36,674 nucleotides of DNA from a bacterium (GCA_028819295.1 JAPPMA010000063.1:18017-54690), one strand, 5' to 3'; positions 1-8,739 are shown, numbered from the stretch's first letter. Made by a program: numbers and translations. Notes: a model not told the origin generated them from the sequence alone.

Positions 1-68
1 TGCCCGCCCCCTCCGATCTGCGGATCATCACCTCCCGCTTCGATGTCGAAGACGGAGACGGCTCGTGA
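1..68 (+). CDS. 3' end of an upstream ORF (nuoE tail or a duplicated mini-ORF), partial
   Basis: An open frame enters from the left edge and stops at TGA 66-68, which overlaps the GTG start of nuoF at 65 (GTGA). Its visible residues repeat the N-terminus of NuoF (PAPSDLRIITSRFDVEDG) and then end DGS. It is therefore either the C-terminus of NuoE or, more likely from the geometry, a 24-residue mini-ORF whose own GTG would lie 6 nt outside the window. The two cannot be separated without upstream sequence. Confidence 0.5.
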   Translation, partial: PAPSDLRIITSRFDVEDGDGS

Positions 69-126
69 GTGTGCCCGCCCCCTCCGATCTGCGGATCATC
101 ACCTCCCGCTTCGATGTCGAAGACGG
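1..126 (+). repeat. 71-bp-period tandem repeat at the start of nuoF
   Basis: Bases 1-55 are identical to bases 72-126. Copy 2 is the beginning of nuoF and copy 1 is read in the same codon register before the TGA at 66-68. The right boundary is a true divergence (56 versus 127). The left boundary coincides with the window edge, so the repeat may extend further left. Confidence 0.95.
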
Positions 127-1402
127 CCACACCCTGGCCGGCTACGAGCGCACTGGGGGCTATGCCGGGTTGCGGCGAGCCCTGGAGATGGCCCCTGCTG
201 ATGTCCACGGGGAGGTTCGCGCCGCCAGCCTGCTGGGCCGGGGCGGTGCCGGGTTCCCCGCCGGGGTCAAGTGGGGTTTCTGCCCGCCCGGCGTGTGGCC
301 CCGCTATCTGGTGGTGAACGGTGACGAGTCCGAGCCGGGCACCTACAAAGACCGCCTCCTCATGGAGCGCGATCCCCATCAGCTCATCGAAGGGTGTCTG
401 ATCGCCTGCTACGCGCTGGGCCTGTCGCAGTGCTTCCTCTATGTGCGCGGCGAGATGGCCCACGCCCAGGAGCGGTTGGCCGCCGCCCTCAACGAGGCTT
501 ACGAGGCGGGCTATGTGGGCGCCAATGTGCTCGGCGCCCACGACTTCTCGGTGGACATCACGCTGCACTGGGGGGCCGGGGCCTACATCGTGGGGGAGGA
601 GACCGCCCTCATCGAGAGCCTGGAGGGCGACCGGGGGATGCCCCGGCTCAAGCCCCCCTACTTCCCGGCGTCGATCGGCCTCTACGGAAAGCCCACCATC
701 GTCAACAACGTGGAGACCCTGGCCAACCTGCCCTGGATCGTGTCCAACGGCGGAGCGGCGTTTGCCGCCATGGGGGCCGACAGCTCCACCGGCACCCGGG
801 TGTTCGCGGTGTCGGGCCATGTGGCCACCCCCGGGGTGTTCGAGGTGCCCTTCGGCACCACCACCTTCCGCGACATCATCTTCGATCCCCGCTACGCCGG
901 CGGCATGCGCCCCGGCCGAACCCTCAAGACGTTCATCCCCGGCGGGGCGTCGGCCCCGTGGTTCTTCGAAGAGCACCTCGACCTGCCCCTGGAGAAGGCC
1001 GCGGTGGACCAGGCCGGCTCCATGCTCGGCTCGGGGGCCATCGTGGTGATGGACGACACCACCGACGTGGTGAAGGCCTGCCACAACGTGGTGCGGTTCT
1101 TCGCCCGGGAGTCCTGCGGCAAATGCACGCCGTGCCGGGAGGGCACCTCCTGGCTGGAGAAGATCCTCAGCCGCATCCTGGCCGGCCAGGGCCGCCTCCA
1201 AGATCTGGGCCTCCTCATGGACGTGTGCGACAACATCAGCCCCGGCATCAAATGGCCGCCCCGCCAAACCACCATCTGCCCGCTGGGGCCGTCGGCGGTG
1301 TCGCCCATCGCCGCTGCCTTAGGGCGATTCCGCGGCGAGTTCGAGGCCTATCTGCCCGCCACCGCGGTCGCGGTCACCACCAGCGCAGGAGCCATGTCGT
1401 GA
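65..1402 (+). CDS. nuoF: NADH-quinone oxidoreductase subunit F
   Basis: This 445-residue NADH-binding flavoprotein of the Complex I peripheral arm takes electrons from NADH to FMN and then to the N3 [4Fe-4S] cluster. The glycine-rich nucleotide/FMN segment GRGGAGFPAG is at residues 58-67 and EETALIESLEG follows near residue 180. The cluster ligands are Cys351, Cys354 and Cys357 (SCGKCTPC), with the fourth in TTICPLG near residue 405. Length matches the family. The GTG start overlaps the stop of the preceding frame (GTGA), which implies translational coupling. The N-terminal coding sequence is part of a tandem duplication. The gene is followed by nuoG through a short relay ORF. Confidence 0.98.
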   Translation: MSVPAPSDLRIITSRFDVEDGHTLAGYERTGGYAGLRRALEMAPADVHGEVRAASLLGRGGAGFPAGVKWGFCPPGVWPRYLVVNGDESEPGTYKDRLLMERDPHQLIEGCLIACYALGLSQCFLYVRGEMAHAQERLAAALNEAYEAGYVGANVLGAHDFSVDITLHWGAGAYIVGEETALIESLEGDRGMPRLKPPYFPASIGLYGKPTIVNNVETLANLPWIVSNGGAAFAAMGADSSTGTRVFAVSGHVATPGVFEVPFGTTTFRDIIFDPRYAGGMRPGRTLKTFIPGGASAPWFFEEHLDLPLEKAAVDQAGSMLGSGAIVVMDDTTDVVKACHNVVRFFARESCGKCTPCREGTSWLEKILSRILAGQGRLQDLGLLMDVCDNISPGIKWPPRQTTICPLGPSAVSPIAAALGRFRGEFEAYLPATAVAVTTSAGAMS

Positions 1403-1452
1403 AGGACGGGATTGTGATGTCGCCAACCGCCAGCACCGGGGGCAAGCAGTGA
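1399..1452 (+). CDS. 17-codon relay ORF between nuoF and nuoG
   Basis: A GTG at 1399 overlaps the nuoF stop (GTGA 1399-1402). The frame runs VKDGIVMSPTASTGGKQ and ends at TGA 1450-1452, which overlaps the nuoG GTG at 1449 (GTGA again). The end of the peptide (TASTGGKQ) loosely resembles the end of NuoF (TTSAGAMS), and its start loosely resembles NuoG. No function for the peptide is visible; a role in keeping nuoG coupled to nuoF is inference. Confidence 0.4.
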   Translation: MKDGIVMSPTASTGGKQ

Positions 1453-3989
1453 GCGATCAGGAGACCGTGGTCAACATCACCGTCAACGGCCAGCCGGTGG
1501 AGGCCCAGAGCGGCGAGTGGGTCATCGCCGCCGCCGAGCGGGCCGGGGTACACATTCCCCACTTCTGCTACCACCCCCGCATGAACTCGGTGGGCATGTG
1601 CCGCATGTGCATTGTGGACATCGACACCGGGCGCGGCCCCGCCCTGCAACCCTCCTGCATGGTGCAGGTGAGCGAGGGCATGGCGGTGGACACCACCTCC
1701 GATCAAACCCGCAAGGCCCAAGACGGGGTGCTGGAGTTTCTGCTGCTCAACCATCCCCTCGATTGCCCGGTGTGCGACAAGGGCGGCGAGTGCCCCCTCC
1801 AAGACCAGACCATGGCCTATGGTCCCGGCGAGAGCCGGTTCATCGAGGAGAAGCGGCACTTCGAGAAGCCCATCCCGGTGAACAGCCTGGTGTACTTGGA
1901 TCGGGAGCGCTGCATCCTGTGCGACCGCTGCACCCGATTTGCCGATGAGGTGGCCGGCGACCCGCTCATCACCTTCCAAGACCGGGGCGACCAAACCCAG
2001 GTGAACACCTTCCCCGACTTGCCCTTCTCCTCCTACTTCAGCGGCAACACCGTTCAGATCTGCCCGGTGGGCGCCCTCACCGCGAAGCCCTATCGGTTCA
2101 AGGCCCGCCCCTGGGACCTCACCGAGGTGGAATCCACCTATCCCAATCCAATGGGCGACCGGGTGGTGGTGCAGGCCTCCCGCGACCAGGTGCTGCGCTA
2201 CCAGGGGGTAGACAGCGACGCGGTGAACTGGGGTTGGCTCACCGACAAAGACCGTTTTTCTTTTGAGGCCACCGCCAGCGAGCTGCGACTGGGGTCACCG
2301 CTGGTACGGGGTACGCCGCTGGGCCGCCCCGACTCCGACGGCAGCGAACTGGTAGAGACCTCTTGGCGCCAAGCCCTCACTCAGGCGGCCGACGCCATCC
2401 GGGCCGCCATCGAAGGCAAAGGCCCCCAGTCGGTGGCCGTGTTGGGCGGGGCCCGCCTTACCAACGAAGACCAGTACGCCTGGGCTCGACTGGCCAAAGG
2501 GGTGATTGGCACCGACAACGTCGATGCCCAGCTCGACGACGGCCTCCCCGCCGATGTGGTGCTGGGCCTGCCCCGGGCCACCATCAACCGGGCCTGTGCT
2601 CCGGGCGGAACTGTTATCTTGATGGCGCCCGACCCCAAAGAGGAGCAGGGCACCCTGTACCTGCGGCTTCGCCACGCCGTGGTCAACGACGGCGTACAGC
2701 TCATCGAGCTAACGCCCCGGGCCACCGGACTGAGCCATCTCGCCGCCCACCGGCTGCACCACCGTCCTGGTGAGGCCGCTGCCGTTGCCGCCGCCCTGGT
2801 GGGCGGGGACATCGATGCCGGACCCGACCGGGAGATCGGTGGGGTTTCAGCCGACGCCTTGGCGGCCGCCGCGGCTGGCCTGGCCGACCGGGCCGACCAG
2901 CCCATCACCGCGATCCTGGGCCGCCCTTCGCTGGCCGAAGCGGCCGGCCCCACGGTGGAGGCCGCGGCCGAGCTGATGAAGTTGGCCAAACTGCTGACCG
3001 CTGGCGGACGGCCGGGCATCGCCTTTTTGCCCGCCCTGCACCGGGGCAACGTGCTTGGCGCGCTGGACATGGGCCTGGCCCCCGGTTTGCTGCCCGGTCG
3101 GGTAAACCTGGCCGACGGCACCACCGCGCTGGCCGAATCGTGGGGCTCGGTGCCGGCATCGCCCGGTACCGATGCCCGAGGCATCTTGAAGGCGGCTGCC
3201 GACGGGAACATCGACGTGTTGATCCTGCTGGGCGCCGACCCTCTGGGCGACTTCCCCGATCGCAAAGTGGCCGAGTCGGCCATCAATGGCGTGGGCACGG
3301 TCATCGCCTCCGACCTGTTCCTGCACCGTTCCGCGGCCCAGGCCCACATTGTGTTCCCTGCTGCCGGTTTCGGCGAGCGCCGGGGCACCCACACCAACAT
3401 GGAGGGCCGGATCACCCGGGAGCGTCAGATCGTTACCTCACCGGGAACCGCCCGGGCCGACTGGGCCATCGCCTCTGGGCTCGCCCGATTGCTCGACGCC
3501 GACTTCGGTTTTGGCAGCCCAGAAGAGGTGTGGGAAGAGATCATCCGAGTGGCGCCATCGCACCGGGGCCTCTCCCTGGAGGCCATCGGCACCCAAACCG
3601 ACGGAGCGGTAGCTGCGGGCGGCTCCATCGCGTTCTCCTCACCCGAAATCGTCACCTCAGTGCCCCATGTGGATGCCTACAGCCTGCGATTGGTGTCGTC
3701 TCGGCGCATGTATGACCGGGGCACGCTGGTTCAGCATGCCCCTTCGCTGGCCGGGCTGGCTCCCACTGCCGTTCTCGCTCTCAACCCCTACGACTTCGAC
3801 CGGGTCGGCGTTGATCCGGGAACCGAGGTGCAGGTGATTTCGAACGTGGGCGAGATGTTCGTGCCCGTGGTGTCCGACGCCGGAGTGCCCCGAGGTGCCG
3901 CGGCCTTCGGCTACAACTGCCCCGACCTGGACGTGCGAGCGCTGATTGACAACGACGCCGTGGTCACCGACGTGAGGATCCAAACCTGA
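1449..3989 (+). CDS. nuoG: NADH-quinone oxidoreductase subunit G, lacking N7 cluster ligands
   Basis: This 846-residue Fe-S subunit carries electrons along the Complex I wire. The N-terminal [2Fe-2S] ligands are Cys40, 51, 54 and 70. The His-ligated N5 site is His102, Cys106, Cys109 and Cys115. N4 is Cys155, 158, 161 and 205. A molybdopterin-oxidoreductase-like domain follows to the end. In many bacterial NuoG proteins (E. coli, Thermus, mycobacteria) this domain opens with CxxCxxxC plus a distal Cys for the off-pathway N7 cluster. Here residues 206-270 contain no cysteine, and the usual WxCDKxR position reads WLTDKDRF, so N7 is absent. The GTG start is set by the GTGA overlap with the relay ORF. 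Confidence 0.97.
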   Translation: MSDQETVVNITVNGQPVEAQSGEWVIAAAERAGVHIPHFCYHPRMNSVGMCRMCIVDIDTGRGPALQPSCMVQVSEGMAVDTTSDQTRKAQDGVLEFLLLNHPLDCPVCDKGGECPLQDQTMAYGPGESRFIEEKRHFEKPIPVNSLVYLDRERCILCDRCTRFADEVAGDPLITFQDRGDQTQVNTFPDLPFSSYFSGNTVQICPVGALTAKPYRFKARPWDLTEVESTYPNPMGDRVVVQASRDQVLRYQGVDSDAVNWGWLTDKDRFSFEATASELRLGSPLVRGTPLGRPDSDGSELVETSWRQALTQAADAIRAAIEGKGPQSVAVLGGARLTNEDQYAWARLAKGVIGTDNVDAQLDDGLPADVVLGLPRATINRACAPGGTVILMAPDPKEEQGTLYLRLRHAVVNDGVQLIELTPRATGLSHLAAHRLHHRPGEAAAVAAALVGGDIDAGPDREIGGVSADALAAAAAGLADRADQPITAILGRPSLAEAAGPTVEAAAELMKLAKLLTAGGRPGIAFLPALHRGNVLGALDMGLAPGLLPGRVNLADGTTALAESWGSVPASPGTDARGILKAAADGNIDVLILLGADPLGDFPDRKVAESAINGVGTVIASDLFLHRSAAQAHIVFPAAGFGERRGTHTNMEGRITRERQIVTSPGTARADWAIASGLARLLDADFGFGSPEEVWEEIIRVAPSHRGLSLEAIGTQTDGAVAAGGSIAFSSPEIVTSVPHVDAYSLRLVSSRRMYDRGTLVQHAPSLAGLAPTAVLALNPYDFDRVGVDPGTEVQVISNVGEMFVPVVSDAGVPRGAAAFGYNCPDLDVRALIDNDAVVTDVRIQT

Positions 3990-4035
3990 TGATGGCTGTG
4001 GTCACCAACGTGAGGGTGCAGACCTGATGATGGCT
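3960..4035 (+). repeat. 38-bp tandem duplication at the nuoG/nuoH junction
   Basis: 3960-3997 and 3998-4035 are two adjacent 38-bp units that differ at four positions (3969, 3978, 3980, 3983 in copy 1). Each unit contains the end of nuoG (VVTDVRIQT or VVTNVRVQT), a TGATG stop/start overlap, and the first codons of nuoH (MMA). Confidence 0.95.
3989..4027 (+). CDS. 12-codon relay ORF between nuoG and nuoH
   Basis: ATG at 3989 shares its A with the nuoG TGA. The peptide MMAVVTNVRVQT ends at TGA 4025-4027, whose A begins the nuoH ATG. It starts with the NuoH N-terminus (MMA) and ends with the NuoG C-terminus (VVTDVRIQT in NuoG), so it is a direct by-product of the 38-bp duplication. A function of the peptide itself is not apparent. 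Confidence 0.45.
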   Translation: MMAVVTNVRVQT

Positions 4036-5244
4036 GGCCTCGGTCCCAGCGTCTTTGGCCTCGACCCGCTGTATGTCGGCGGGGTCGGCCTGACCGAGGT
4101 GCTCATCACCCTGATCAAGGTGGGGGTGGCCTTCGCCGTACTTCTGGTGGGCGTGATGCTGATGATCTGGTTCGAGCGCAAGCTCATCAGCGACATGCAG
4201 AACCGCATCGGCCCCAACCTGGCCGGCCCGTTCGGCATCTTCCAAACGCTGGCCGACGGCATCAAGCTGTTCTTCAAAGAAGACCTCGTACCCGAGCAGT
4301 CCGACCGATTGGTCTTCAAGCTGGCCCCCTACCTGTCGCTGGTGCCCGCCTTCTTGGTGTTCGCCGTGGTCCCGATCGGCGGCGATTTCAGCGGGGGCGA
4401 CGGCCGGGTCACCCTGTTCGGCCATGAGACCTTCTTGCAAGTGTCCGACCCGCCGGTGGGCATCCTGCTGGTGCTGGCCATGTCGTCGGTGGCGGTGTAC
4501 GGGGTGATGCTGGCCGGCTGGTCGTCGGGTTCCAAATACCCGCTGCTGGCGTCGGTGCGGGCCTCGGCCCAGATGGTGTCGTACGAGGCCGCTCTGGGCC
4601 TGTCGTTGGCCGCGGTGCTGCTGAAGTCGGGCAGCTTGTCCACCAACCAGATCGTGGTCGAGCAGTCGGTGTGGAACTGGAACCTGTGGGTTACCTGGGT
4701 GGTGCCCATGGTGATCTTTTTGATCGCGGCCACCGCCGAGCTGAACCGGCCCCCGTTCGATTTGGTGGAGGCCGAGCAGGAGCTGGTCGGTGGTTTCCAC
4801 ACCGAGTACAGCTCCATCCGGTTCGCCTTGTTCTTCTTGGCCGAGTTCATGAACACCATCACCATGTCGGCCATCATCGTGACGCTGTTCTTGGGCGGCC
4901 CCAACGGCCCCGACTTCACCACGGTGGGCTGGCTGTCGGGCCTGCTGTGGTTCTTCATCAAGCTGATGCTGTTTCTGTTCGCCTTCGTGTGGCTGCGGGC
5001 CACCCTGCCCCGCTTCCGCTACGACCAGCTCATGGACTTGGGCTGGAAGCTGCTCATCCCCCTGTCGCTGGGCTGGCTGCTGGTGCTGGCCTCCTACGAC
5101 GTGGCCGGCGACCGGGGCTGGAACCGGGCCGCAGCAGTGGTCGTGATGCTGGCCATCATGGCCGCGCTGGCCGGGCTGTTGGCCTTGGCCCTGCGGGCTG
5201 CCCGCCAACGCCGAGAACTTGAGCCGCAAGGAGGGTTCGCCTAA
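4027..5244 (+). CDS. nuoH: NADH-quinone oxidoreductase subunit H
   Basis: This 405-residue polytopic membrane subunit lies at the junction of the peripheral and membrane arms and forms most of the quinone chamber. The family signature is clear: a WFERKLISDMQNRIGPN segment followed by GPFGIFQTLADGIKLFFKED, and later the acidic loop AELNRPPFDLVEAEQELVGGFHTEYS. It is slightly longer than the roughly 330 residues of many homologues because of an extended C-terminus (about 40 residues, ending RRELEPQGGFA). ATG 4027 overlaps the stop of the relay ORF. A second ATG directly follows. The stop TAA overlaps the nuoI ATG (TAATG at 5242-5246). Confidence 0.98.
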   Translation: MMAGLGPSVFGLDPLYVGGVGLTEVLITLIKVGVAFAVLLVGVMLMIWFERKLISDMQNRIGPNLAGPFGIFQTLADGIKLFFKEDLVPEQSDRLVFKLAPYLSLVPAFLVFAVVPIGGDFSGGDGRVTLFGHETFLQVSDPPVGILLVLAMSSVAVYGVMLAGWSSGSKYPLLASVRASAQMVSYEAALGLSLAAVLLKSGSLSTNQIVVEQSVWNWNLWVTWVVPMVIFLIAATAELNRPPFDLVEAEQELVGGFHTEYSSIRFALFFLAEFMNTITMSAIIVTLFLGGPNGPDFTTVGWLSGLLWFFIKLMLFLFAFVWLRATLPRFRYDQLMDLGWKLLIPLSLGWLLVLASYDVAGDRGWNRAAAVVVMLAIMAALAGLLALALRAARQRRELEPQGGFA

Positions 5245-5936
5245 TGGGATACCTCCAAGGATTCGCGGTCACGCTGCGCAAGCTGCTCAAGGGCACCGAG
5301 TCGGGCCGGGTGGTCACCACCCAATACCCCAACGAGAAGCGCCCCAAGCCTGAGCGCTTCCACGGTCGCCATGTGCTCAACCGCTACGAGGACGGCATGG
5401 AGAAGTGCATCGGGTGTGAGCTGTGCGCTGGCGTCTGCCCGGCCCGCTGCATTTATGTGCGAGGGGCTGACAACTCGCCCGACGATCCGGTGTCGCCCGG
5501 CGAGCGCTTCGGCTACGTGTACGAGATCAACTACCTGAGGTGCATCCACTGCGACCTGTGCGTGGAGGCATGCCCCACCGAGGCCATCACCGAGTCGAAG
5601 CTGTTCGAGTTCTCGTTCACCAACCGGTCCGACGCCATCTACACCAAAGACGAGCTGGTGGTGGGCGACGACGGGCGGCCCCAGCAGCTTCCGTGGGAAC
5701 ACTGGGAACCCGGCGACGACGAGCACACCTCGGCGTGGGTGCGGGCCACGTCGCCGTCGGGCATGGCCGCCTACGAGGGCAAGGTGGCCTGGTCGGGCGA
5801 GCTGGGCTACGGCATCCGCTCACCCGAGCGGGGCCAATCAGCAGAAGATGAGCCCGACGAGGCGGCTGACGACCACAGCCGGCACCATCACGACGACCAC
5901 GACCACCGCCACGACGACCATGGGGGCCACCACTGA
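5244..5936 (+). CDS. nuoI: NADH-quinone oxidoreductase subunit I with histidine-rich tail
   Basis: This 230-residue ferredoxin-like subunit carries clusters N6a and N6b, which link the peripheral arm wire to N2. The two [4Fe-4S] motifs are Cys55/58/61/65 and Cys100/103/106/110. The start is supported by AAGGAGG at 5228-5234 and the TAATG overlap with nuoH. The last 22 residues hold ten histidines alternating with aspartates (DDHSRHHHDDH then DHRHDDHGGHH), an extension that standard NuoI proteins lack. It looks like a metal-binding tail; what it does is unknown. The stop overlaps the nuoJ ATG (TGATG). Confidence 0.97.
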   Translation: MGYLQGFAVTLRKLLKGTESGRVVTTQYPNEKRPKPERFHGRHVLNRYEDGMEKCIGCELCAGVCPARCIYVRGADNSPDDPVSPGERFGYVYEINYLRCIHCDLCVEACPTEAITESKLFEFSFTNRSDAIYTKDELVVGDDGRPQQLPWEHWEPGDDEHTSAWVRATSPSGMAAYEGKVAWSGELGYGIRSPERGQSAEDEPDEAADDHSRHHHDDHDHRHDDHGGHH

Positions 5937-6487
5937 TGGAGACCGCGGTCTTCATCGTGTGCGCGGCCATCGTGCTGGCCGGGGCGCTGGGCGTGGTTCT
6001 GGCCCGCAATCCGGTCCACGCCGCGTTGAGCCTGGTGGGGACGCTGTTCGGAATGGCCGTTTTGTTCCTCAACCTGGAGGCCCACTTCCTGGCCGCGGTG
6101 CAGATCATCGTCTACGCCGGCGCCATCGTGGTGCTGTTCTTGTTCGTGATCATGCTGTTGGGCGTCGACCGGCTCGAAGACCTCTCGGTGGAGCCCATCA
6201 CCGGCCAGCGGGTTCTGGCCACCATCGTGGGTTTGGGAACCTTCGGGCTGGCGGTGGCCTTTCTGGTGACCAGCGACATCGGCTTGCCCGGCCAAGAGGC
6301 CCTGACGGGGCCCATCACCGATCAGTACTCCAATCTGCGCCAGATCGCCGACGTGTTGTTCACCGACTACGTGTACGCCTTTGAGGCCACCGCCGCCTTG
6401 CTCACCATCTCGGTGGTGGGGGCGGTGGTCATGTCCCGTCGCATAGCCCGCGCCGACCAAGCCCAACAAGCAGCGGAGGACGACTGA
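5936..6487 (+). CDS. nuoJ: NADH-quinone oxidoreductase subunit J
   Basis: This 183-residue membrane subunit of the Complex I proton-pumping arm has hydrophobic segments spread over the whole length. The family signature is visible: [21 protein letters not shown] followed by [24 protein letters not shown], the region of TM3 that flexes during turnover. The start ATG overlaps the nuoI stop and the stop overlaps the nuoK start, both as TGATG. The identity is secure from sequence and operon position. Confidence 0.97.
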   Translation: METAVFIVCAAIVLAGALGVVLARNPVHAALSLVGTLFGMAVLFLNLEAHFLAAVQIIVYAGAIVVLFLFVIMLLGVDRLEDLSVEPITGQRVLATIVGLGTFGLAVAFLVTSDIGLPGQEALTGPITDQYSNLRQIADVLFTDYVYAFEATAALLTISVVGAVVMSRRIARADQAQQAAEDD

Positions 6488-6789
6488 TGGTCACCGCCTC
6501 CTGGTATCTGATCCTGGCCGCCGGGCTGTTCACCATCGGCGCGGTGGGCCTGCTGGTGCGGCGCAACCCGCTGATCATGTTCATGTGCGTGGAGCTGATG
6601 CTCAACGCCGTCAACCTCACCTTCATCACCTTCGGGCGGGAGCTGGGCGACATCGGCGGGCAGGTGTCGGTGTTCTTCGTGCTGGTGGTGGCGGCCGCCG
6701 AGGTGGTGGTGGGCCTGGCCATCGTGGTGGCCATCAACCGCCGCCGCCCCCAGGCCACCGCCGACGACCTGTCGGCGCTGAGGGGATAG
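6487..6789 (+). CDS. nuoK: NADH-quinone oxidoreductase subunit K
   Basis: This 100-residue, three-helix membrane subunit is homologous to the MrpC antiporter subunit. The two conserved membrane glutamates of the family are present: Glu36 in the segment [13 protein letters not shown] and Glu72 in [12 protein letters not shown]. Both take part in proton translocation in characterised enzymes. Start overlaps the nuoJ stop (TGATG). Its TAG at 6787-6789 is followed by 9 nt before nuoL, the only junction in this stretch of the operon without an overlap or relay ORF. Confidence 0.97.
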   Translation: MVTASWYLILAAGLFTIGAVGLLVRRNPLIMFMCVELMLNAVNLTFITFGRELGDIGGQVSVFFVLVVAAAEVVVGLAIVVAINRRRPQATADDLSALRG

Positions 6790-6798
6790 GGCCAGCAC

Positions 6799-8739
6799 AT
6801 GGGCACGCTCGTCCACCTCGTCTGGCTGATTCCCGCCTTCCCGCTGGCCGGGGTACTGATTCTGATGGCGCTGGGCCGCCGACTGGGCGAGCCTCGGGCC
6901 GGTTGGCTGGCCACCGCCATGATGGGCGGGTCGTTCATCGCCACGCTGTTGGTGTTCATCGGGCTGGTGGGCCACGAGGGCGACGAGCGGGAGACGGTGC
7001 TCACCCTGTTTGAGTGGGTGCCGGCCGGGAAGCTGGCGGTGGACATCGGCTTTCTGGCCGACCCGCTGTCGATCACCATGGCCCTGTTCGTGACCGGGGT
7101 CGGGGCTCTCATCCACCTGTACTCCATTGGCTACATGCACGGCGACGAGGGCTTTTCCCGGTTCTTCGTGTACTTAAACCTGTTCGGCTTCTCCATGCTC
7201 ATGCTGGTGCTGGGCGACAACCTGCTGCTTACTTTCTTGGGCTGGGAGGGAGTGGGGGCCTGCTCCTACCTGCTGATCTCGTTCTGGTTCACCGACGAGG
7301 CCAACGCTTCGGCCGGCAAGAAGGCGTTCGTCACCAACCGGGTGGGCGACTGGGGCTTTCTGGTGGCCATGCTCCTGGCCTTTTTGACCTTCGGATCGCT
7401 CCAGTACGGCGAGATATTCTACGACCTGGAGTCCAACGGCGTGGCCGCGGGCACCGCGTCGGCCATCGTGGTGCTGCTGCTGGTGGGCGCGGCCGGCAAG
7501 TCGGCCCAGTTCCCGCTGCACATCTGGCTGCCCGACGCCATGGCCGGTCCCACCCCGGTGTCGGCTCTCATCCACGCCGCCACCATGGTCACCGCCGGGG
7601 TGTACCTGCTCACCCGCATGAGCCCGATCATCGCCGAGGCCCACGGCTGGGTGCCCGACCTCATCATGTGGGTGGGCCTGGGCACCGCGCTGATGGCCGC
7701 CACCATCGCGGTGGCCCAGAACGACATCAAAAAGGTGCTGGCCTATTCCACCGTCAGCCAGCTCGGGTTCATGTTCGTGGCCGTGGGCTCGGGGGCCTAC
7801 GTGGCCGCCATCTTCCACATGGTCACCCACGCCTTCTTCAAGGCGCTGCTGTTCTTGGGGGCCGGTTCGGTGATCCACGGCATGGACGGCGATCAGGACA
7901 TCCGCCGCTACGGGGGCCTGGCCCGGCTGCTGCCCATCACCTCGATGACCTTCGTGGCCGGGTGGCTGGCCATCGCCGGCGTGCCGCCGTTCTCAGGCTT
8001 CTGGTCGAAGGACGAGATCCTGGCCTACGCCTATGGCGAGAACAAGGTGCTGTGGGTGCTGCTTTTGATTACCGCCATCCTCACCGCCTTCTACATGACC
8101 CGGCTGGTGCTTATGACCTTCTTCGGCCCGCCCCGCTGGACGGATCAAGAAGCAGAGGCAGAGGCTGGCGAAGGAGTTGAGCAAGCCCTGCCCCATCGCC
8201 ATCCCCACGAGTCGCCGTGGACCATGACCGTTCCTCTGGTGCTGCTGGCCGGATTGGCCATGGTGGCCGGGGTGTTCAATCTGCCGTTCACCTCCGATGT
8301 CCACTTCTTGGGCAACTGGCTGAAGCCCTCCCTGTTCGGCAACGAAGGCCATCTCCCCTTCGGCGGGGGCACCCAGTGGGTGCTGGCCGCAGTCGCCATC
8401 GTCGGCAGCCTGGGCGGGGTGTCGGCCGGGGCCGCGGTTTATATCCGCCGCCGAATCGACCCGGCCCGCATCGAGCACCCCTTCTTGGCCCGGGCGTGGC
8501 GGATCGACGAGAAGGTCACCAACTTCATGGGCGGTCCCGGTCGCCGGGCCTTCGAGCGCACCACCCAGTTCGATGAGCAGGTGGTGGACGGCGCGGTCAA
8601 CGCCGTCGGCACTCTGATCCGACGGGGCGGGACCAAGCTGCGGGTGTCGCAATCCGGCTTGGTGCGAAGCTATGCCCTGGGCATCGCCATCGGCGCGGTG
8701 GCGCTGCTGGCGTGGTTCATCTCAAGGGCGGGGTTCTGA
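6799..8739 (+). CDS. nuoL: NADH-quinone oxidoreductase subunit L
   Basis: This 646-residue antiporter-like distal subunit of the membrane arm also provides the long lateral helix. The proton-channel signatures are present: LGWEGVGACSYLLISFW with the key glutamate, then AAGKSAQFPLHIWLPDAM with the lysine, and the histidine-bearing ALIHAATMVTAGVYLL. A hydrophilic stretch (about residues 450-475, rich in Glu and Ala) and a final hydrophobic anchor (ALGIAIGAVALLAWFISRAGF) fit the lateral-helix end. The start ATG follows nuoK by 9 nt. The stop overlaps the ATG of a relay ORF leading to nuoM. Confidence 0.98.
   Translation: MGTLVHLVWLIPAFPLAGVLILMALGRRLGEPRAGWLATAMMGGSFIATLLVFIGLVGHEGDERETVLTLFEWVPAGKLAVDIGFLADPLSITMALFVTGVGALIHLYSIGYMHGDEGFSRFFVYLNLFGFSMLMLVLGDNLLLTFLGWEGVGACSYLLISFWFTDEANASAGKKAFVTNRVGDWGFLVAMLLAFLTFGSLQYGEIFYDLESNGVAAGTASAIVVLLLVGAAGKSAQFPLHIWLPDAMAGPTPVSALIHAATMVTAGVYLLTRMSPIIAEAHGWVPDLIMWVGLGTALMAATIAVAQNDIKKVLAYSTVSQLGFMFVAVGSGAYVAAIFHMVTHAFFKALLFLGAGSVIHGMDGDQDIRRYGGLARLLPITSMTFVAGWLAIAGVPPFSGFWSKDEILAYAYGENKVLWVLLLITAILTAFYMTRLVLMTFFGPPRWTDQEAEAEAGEGVEQALPHRHPHESPWTMTVPLVLLAGLAMVAGVFNLPFTSDVHFLGNWLKPSLFGNEGHLPFGGGTQWVLAAVAIVGSLGGVSAGAAVYIRRRIDPARIEHPFLARAWRIDEKVTNFMGGPGRRAFERTTQFDEQVVDGAVNAVGTLIRRGGTKLRVSQSGLVRSYALGIAIGAVALLAWFISRAGF

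Noticed and set aside
3964..5229. 421-codon open frame on the minus strand opposite nuoH
   Set aside because: Low-complexity Gln/His/Gly-rich translation, a GC-driven shadow of the coupled nuoH gene.
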